A stretch of DNA of 32,986 nucleotides from the NCBI GenBank assembly GCA_021774695.1, contig JAJFIU010000119.1:1-32986 (forward strand). Reading direction: 5' to 3'. Below, in pieces: positions 31,533 to 32,986 of this stretch. Below the pieces are notes generated by a model, which was given only the letters and a program-made list of their open reading frames with translations, had not been told where the DNA came from and ran no database searches. Positions within the stretch are counted from its first letter, which is position 1. Every line of letters begins with the position of its first letter. This DNA is from Alphaproteobacteria bacterium (GTDB taxonomy: Bacteria; Pseudomonadota; Alphaproteobacteria; Sphingomonadales; Kordiimonadaceae). The translations under genes and the position numbers were made by a program.

Positions 31533-32303
31533 TTACTTGGGTGCCATTCGCGCGGCGGCGTCCATGCGGATGGTCTCACCGTTAAGATAGGCGTTTTCAA
31601 CAATATGGCCAGCAAGCTTGGCATATTCTTCAGGTTTGCCTAGTCGCTTGGGGAAGACTACCTGCTGCGTCAGGCTCTCCACTGCCGCTTCGGGCAGGCC
31701 GTCGAACAGCGGTGTGTGGATGAAGCCGGGTGCAATTGCCATCACCCGGATGCCTTGGCGGGCAAACTCGCGCGCGGCGGGCAAGGTCAGGCTGACGATG
31801 CCGCCTTTTGACGCCGCGTAAGCCGCTTGGCCGATCTGGCCTTCATAGGCTGCAACTGAAGCTGTGTTGATAATAACACCGCGTTCGCCGTCCTCGCCGG
31901 GTTCGTTTTTGGCCATGGCTTGCGCGGCCTCAGCCAACATGTTGAAGCTGCCGATCAGGTTAACACCGATTACACGGCGGAAATGGTCTATGGAATGGCG
32001 GTTGCCTTCCCGGTCCATTACCTTCTCCGGGGTGGCGATACCTGCGCAGTTTACTGCCACATCAAGGCTGCCGAATTTTGACACGGCCACTTCCACGGCG
32101 GCCTTCACGTCGGCCTCGCTGGTGACATCGGTGCGCACATAAACCACCGAACCGCCAAGTTCCTTTTCCAGCGCGAAGCCCATGTCGTCGTTGACATCAA
32201 CGATGACGGCTTTGGCACCGTTTTCGACAAATGCTCGTACAGTTGCTCGGCCAAGGCCAGATGCGCCGCCTGTTACCAGTACGGTTTTGCCGTTAATGTC
32301 CAT
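31533..32303 (-). CDS. SDR family 3-hydroxyacyl-CoA dehydrogenase (HSD10-like)
   Basis: Classical SDR of 256 residues resembling type II 3-hydroxyacyl-CoA dehydrogenase (HSD17B10). TGGASGLG at 11-18, D36 after the second strand (NAD preference), NCAG at 85-88, S149 in INTASVAAYEGQ, Y162 and K166 in YAASK, and the long insertion near 96-110 (MDREGNRHSIDHF) are characteristic. The proposed reaction is NAD-dependent oxidation of a 3-hydroxy(methyl)acyl-CoA in fatty acid or isoleucine breakdown. The ATG at 32303 has GGAG 7 bases upstream; a start 23 codons earlier is unsupported. It is convergent with the DUF3137 gene (25-base gap). The AMACR-like gene nearby fits a branched acyl-CoA theme, but they are not in one operon. 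Confidence 0.9.
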   Translation of the reverse strand: MDINGKTVLVTGGASGLGRATVRAFVENGAKAVIVDVNDDMGFALEKELGGSVVYVRTDVTSEADVKAAVEVAVSKFGSLDVAVNCAGIATPEKVMDREGNRHSIDHFRRVIGVNLIGSFNMLAEAAQAMAKNEPGEDGERGVIINTASVAAYEGQIGQAAYAASKGGIVSLTLPAAREFARQGIRVMAIAPGFIHTPLFDGLPEAAVESLTQQVVFPKRLGKPEEYAKLAGHIVENAYLNGETIRMDAAARMAPK

Positions 32304-32386
32304 GACGTATCTCCGATGAATTGATGCGTTTAAATTTGCGCGACCATAAGCGATGCGGATGACCGGCTGCAAGAAACATTATGCCC

Positions 32387-32427
32387 ATTTTGGGCGGATG
32401 CCTGAATTTATCGGATACGCCCAAAAT
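32387..32427. promoter_or_regulatory. 10-bp inverted repeat in the SDR/glutathione reductase divergent region
   Basis: ATTTTGGGCG (32387-32396) and CGCCCAAAAT (32418-32427) are perfect inverted copies separated by 21 bases, two helical turns. The left copy also forms its own small palindrome (GCCCA-TTT-TGGGC). This suggests paired regulator sites in the 281-base divergent intergenic region (32304-32584). Confidence 0.45.
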
Positions 32428-32455
32428 AATTATCGAAAATAACAAACACTGACCG

Positions 32456-32477
32456 GCCATCATATTATTGTGATGGC
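32456..32477. promoter_or_regulatory. 7-bp hairpin/dyad upstream of the glutathione reductase gene
   Basis: GCCATCA (32456-32462) and TGATGGC (32471-32477) flank an 8-base AT-rich spacer, about 107 bases before the gor ATG. It may be an operator or a leader hairpin. Confidence 0.3.
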
Positions 32478-32584
32478 TGCCATTGGCTGTTAAAGCTTGG
32501 TATTCCTGCGGCAAGCCCCATATCGCTGTCTCGGGGTGCGGCACTGTCACTGCCGCGCTGGATGCAAAAACCGGGAGATGCTTG

Positions 32585-32986
32585 ATGGATTATGATTACG
32601 ACCTGTTTGTTATTGGTGCGGGCTCGGGCGGTGTGCGAGCCAGCCGAATAGCGTCTGGTTTTGGTGCCAAAGTTGCTGTGGCGGAAGAATTTCGTGTCGG
32701 TGGCACCTGCGTTATCCGCGGCTGTGTACCCAAAAAGCTGCTCGTGTATGCATCCCATTTCGCCGAAGATTTCGAAAGTGCGCGTGGCTACGGCTGGGAT
32801 GTGGGCGAAAGCTCGTTCAGCTGGGAAACGCTGATTGCGCGCAAGGATATTGAAATTGACCGTTTGAACGGCCTGTATATTAAAAACCTTGAGGCTGCGG
32901 GTGTTGAAATAATCAATGGCCGCGCCACCGTGGAAGGTCCAAACAGTGTTCGGGTCGGCGACAAGGTCATTACAGCCAAAACCATT
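32585..32986 (+). CDS. gor: Glutathione-disulfide reductase (partial, N-terminal part)
   Basis: The first 134 residues of a class I pyridine nucleotide-disulfide oxidoreductase; the frame is open to the window end. DYDLFVIGAGSGGVRASR at 4-21 is the FAD-binding start, and VGGTCVIRGCVPKKLLVYAS at 38-57 carries the redox-active C42 and C47. GTCVIRGCVPKK and GSGGVRASR are typical of glutathione reductase rather than lipoamide dehydrogenase or mercuric reductase. The enzyme would reduce glutathione disulfide with NADPH in the cytoplasm. A GGGAG ribosome binding site lies 7 bases before the ATG. The NADPH-binding and interface domains are outside the window. Confidence 0.9.
   Translation, partial: MDYDYDLFVIGAGSGGVRASRIASGFGAKVAVAEEFRVGGTCVIRGCVPKKLLVYASHFAEDFESARGYGWDVGESSFSWETLIARKDIEIDRLNGLYIKNLEAAGVEIINGRATVEGPNSVRVGDKVITAKTI

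Noticed and set aside
1-32986. CRISPR array, insertion sequence, prophage, toxin-antitoxin or defence island
   Set aside because: No regularly spaced repeats, transposase or integrase motifs, terminal repeats or paired small toxin/antitoxin genes were found; genes are housekeeping-like and compact.
1-32986. tRNA or rRNA genes
   Set aside because: No stretch had a tRNA T-arm with matching acceptor stem and CCA region, and no rRNA-like conserved segments were seen in the intergenic regions.

Overview
The window looks like chromosomal DNA of a free-living, probably marine, heterotrophic alphaproteobacterium. The protein families point that way: an Entner-Doudoroff operon with a LacI repressor, a DgoR-like GntR regulator, a family III CoA-transferase/racemase, several SDRs and sodium:solute symporters. 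The order is not certain; a Kordiimonadales-like lineage is a guess. GC content looks close to 50% by eye. The region is densely coding with orderly operons. I see no insertion sequence, phage gene, CRISPR array, tRNA or rRNA, and no gene-free stretch longer than 300 bases.

Region 1 (1-7369) is a galactoside/galactose catabolic locus. A leftward operon encodes an SMP-30 type sugar lactonase, a DgoR-like GntR regulator, a GH42 beta-galactosidase and a vSGLT-like sugar:sodium symporter cut by the window edge. A divergent rightward pair encodes an SDR galactose dehydrogenase and 2-dehydro-3-deoxygalactonokinase, followed by a convergent LysR regulator. Together they fit an oxidative De Ley-Doudoroff route: galactoside, galactose, galactonolactone, galactonate, then KDGal to KDP-Gal. 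No galactonate dehydratase or dedicated KDP-Gal aldolase is in the window.

Region 2 (7460-12224) is a mixed stretch: a sterol desaturase/fatty acid hydroxylase family membrane protein, a gamma-type carbonic anhydrase-like protein, an unrecognised 188-residue protein, a retinol-dehydrogenase-like SDR, a TerB-like protein and a pentapeptide-repeat protein. The last two have hairpins immediately upstream of their ribosome binding sites.

Region 3 (12221-22612) is the Entner-Doudoroff locus: glk leftward; lacI, a very divergent PEP-carboxylase-like gene, zwf, pgl, edd and eda rightward; then a MOSC protein. A perfect 18-bp palindrome lies between glk and lacI, and each arm contains a TTGACA -35 box, so one repressor could control both directions. 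The PEPC-like protein keeps the catalytic histidine and the metal-ligand positions but has lost several otherwise near-invariant loops. It is the most unusual item in the window.

Region 4 (22613-32986) contains a four-helix membrane protein translationally coupled to a second sodium:solute symporter, a DNA photolyase, a DUF748/AsmA-like protein, an unrecognised one-helix membrane protein, a CaiB/AMACR family protein, a LemA-DUF3137 pair, an HSD10-like SDR and the start of glutathione reductase.
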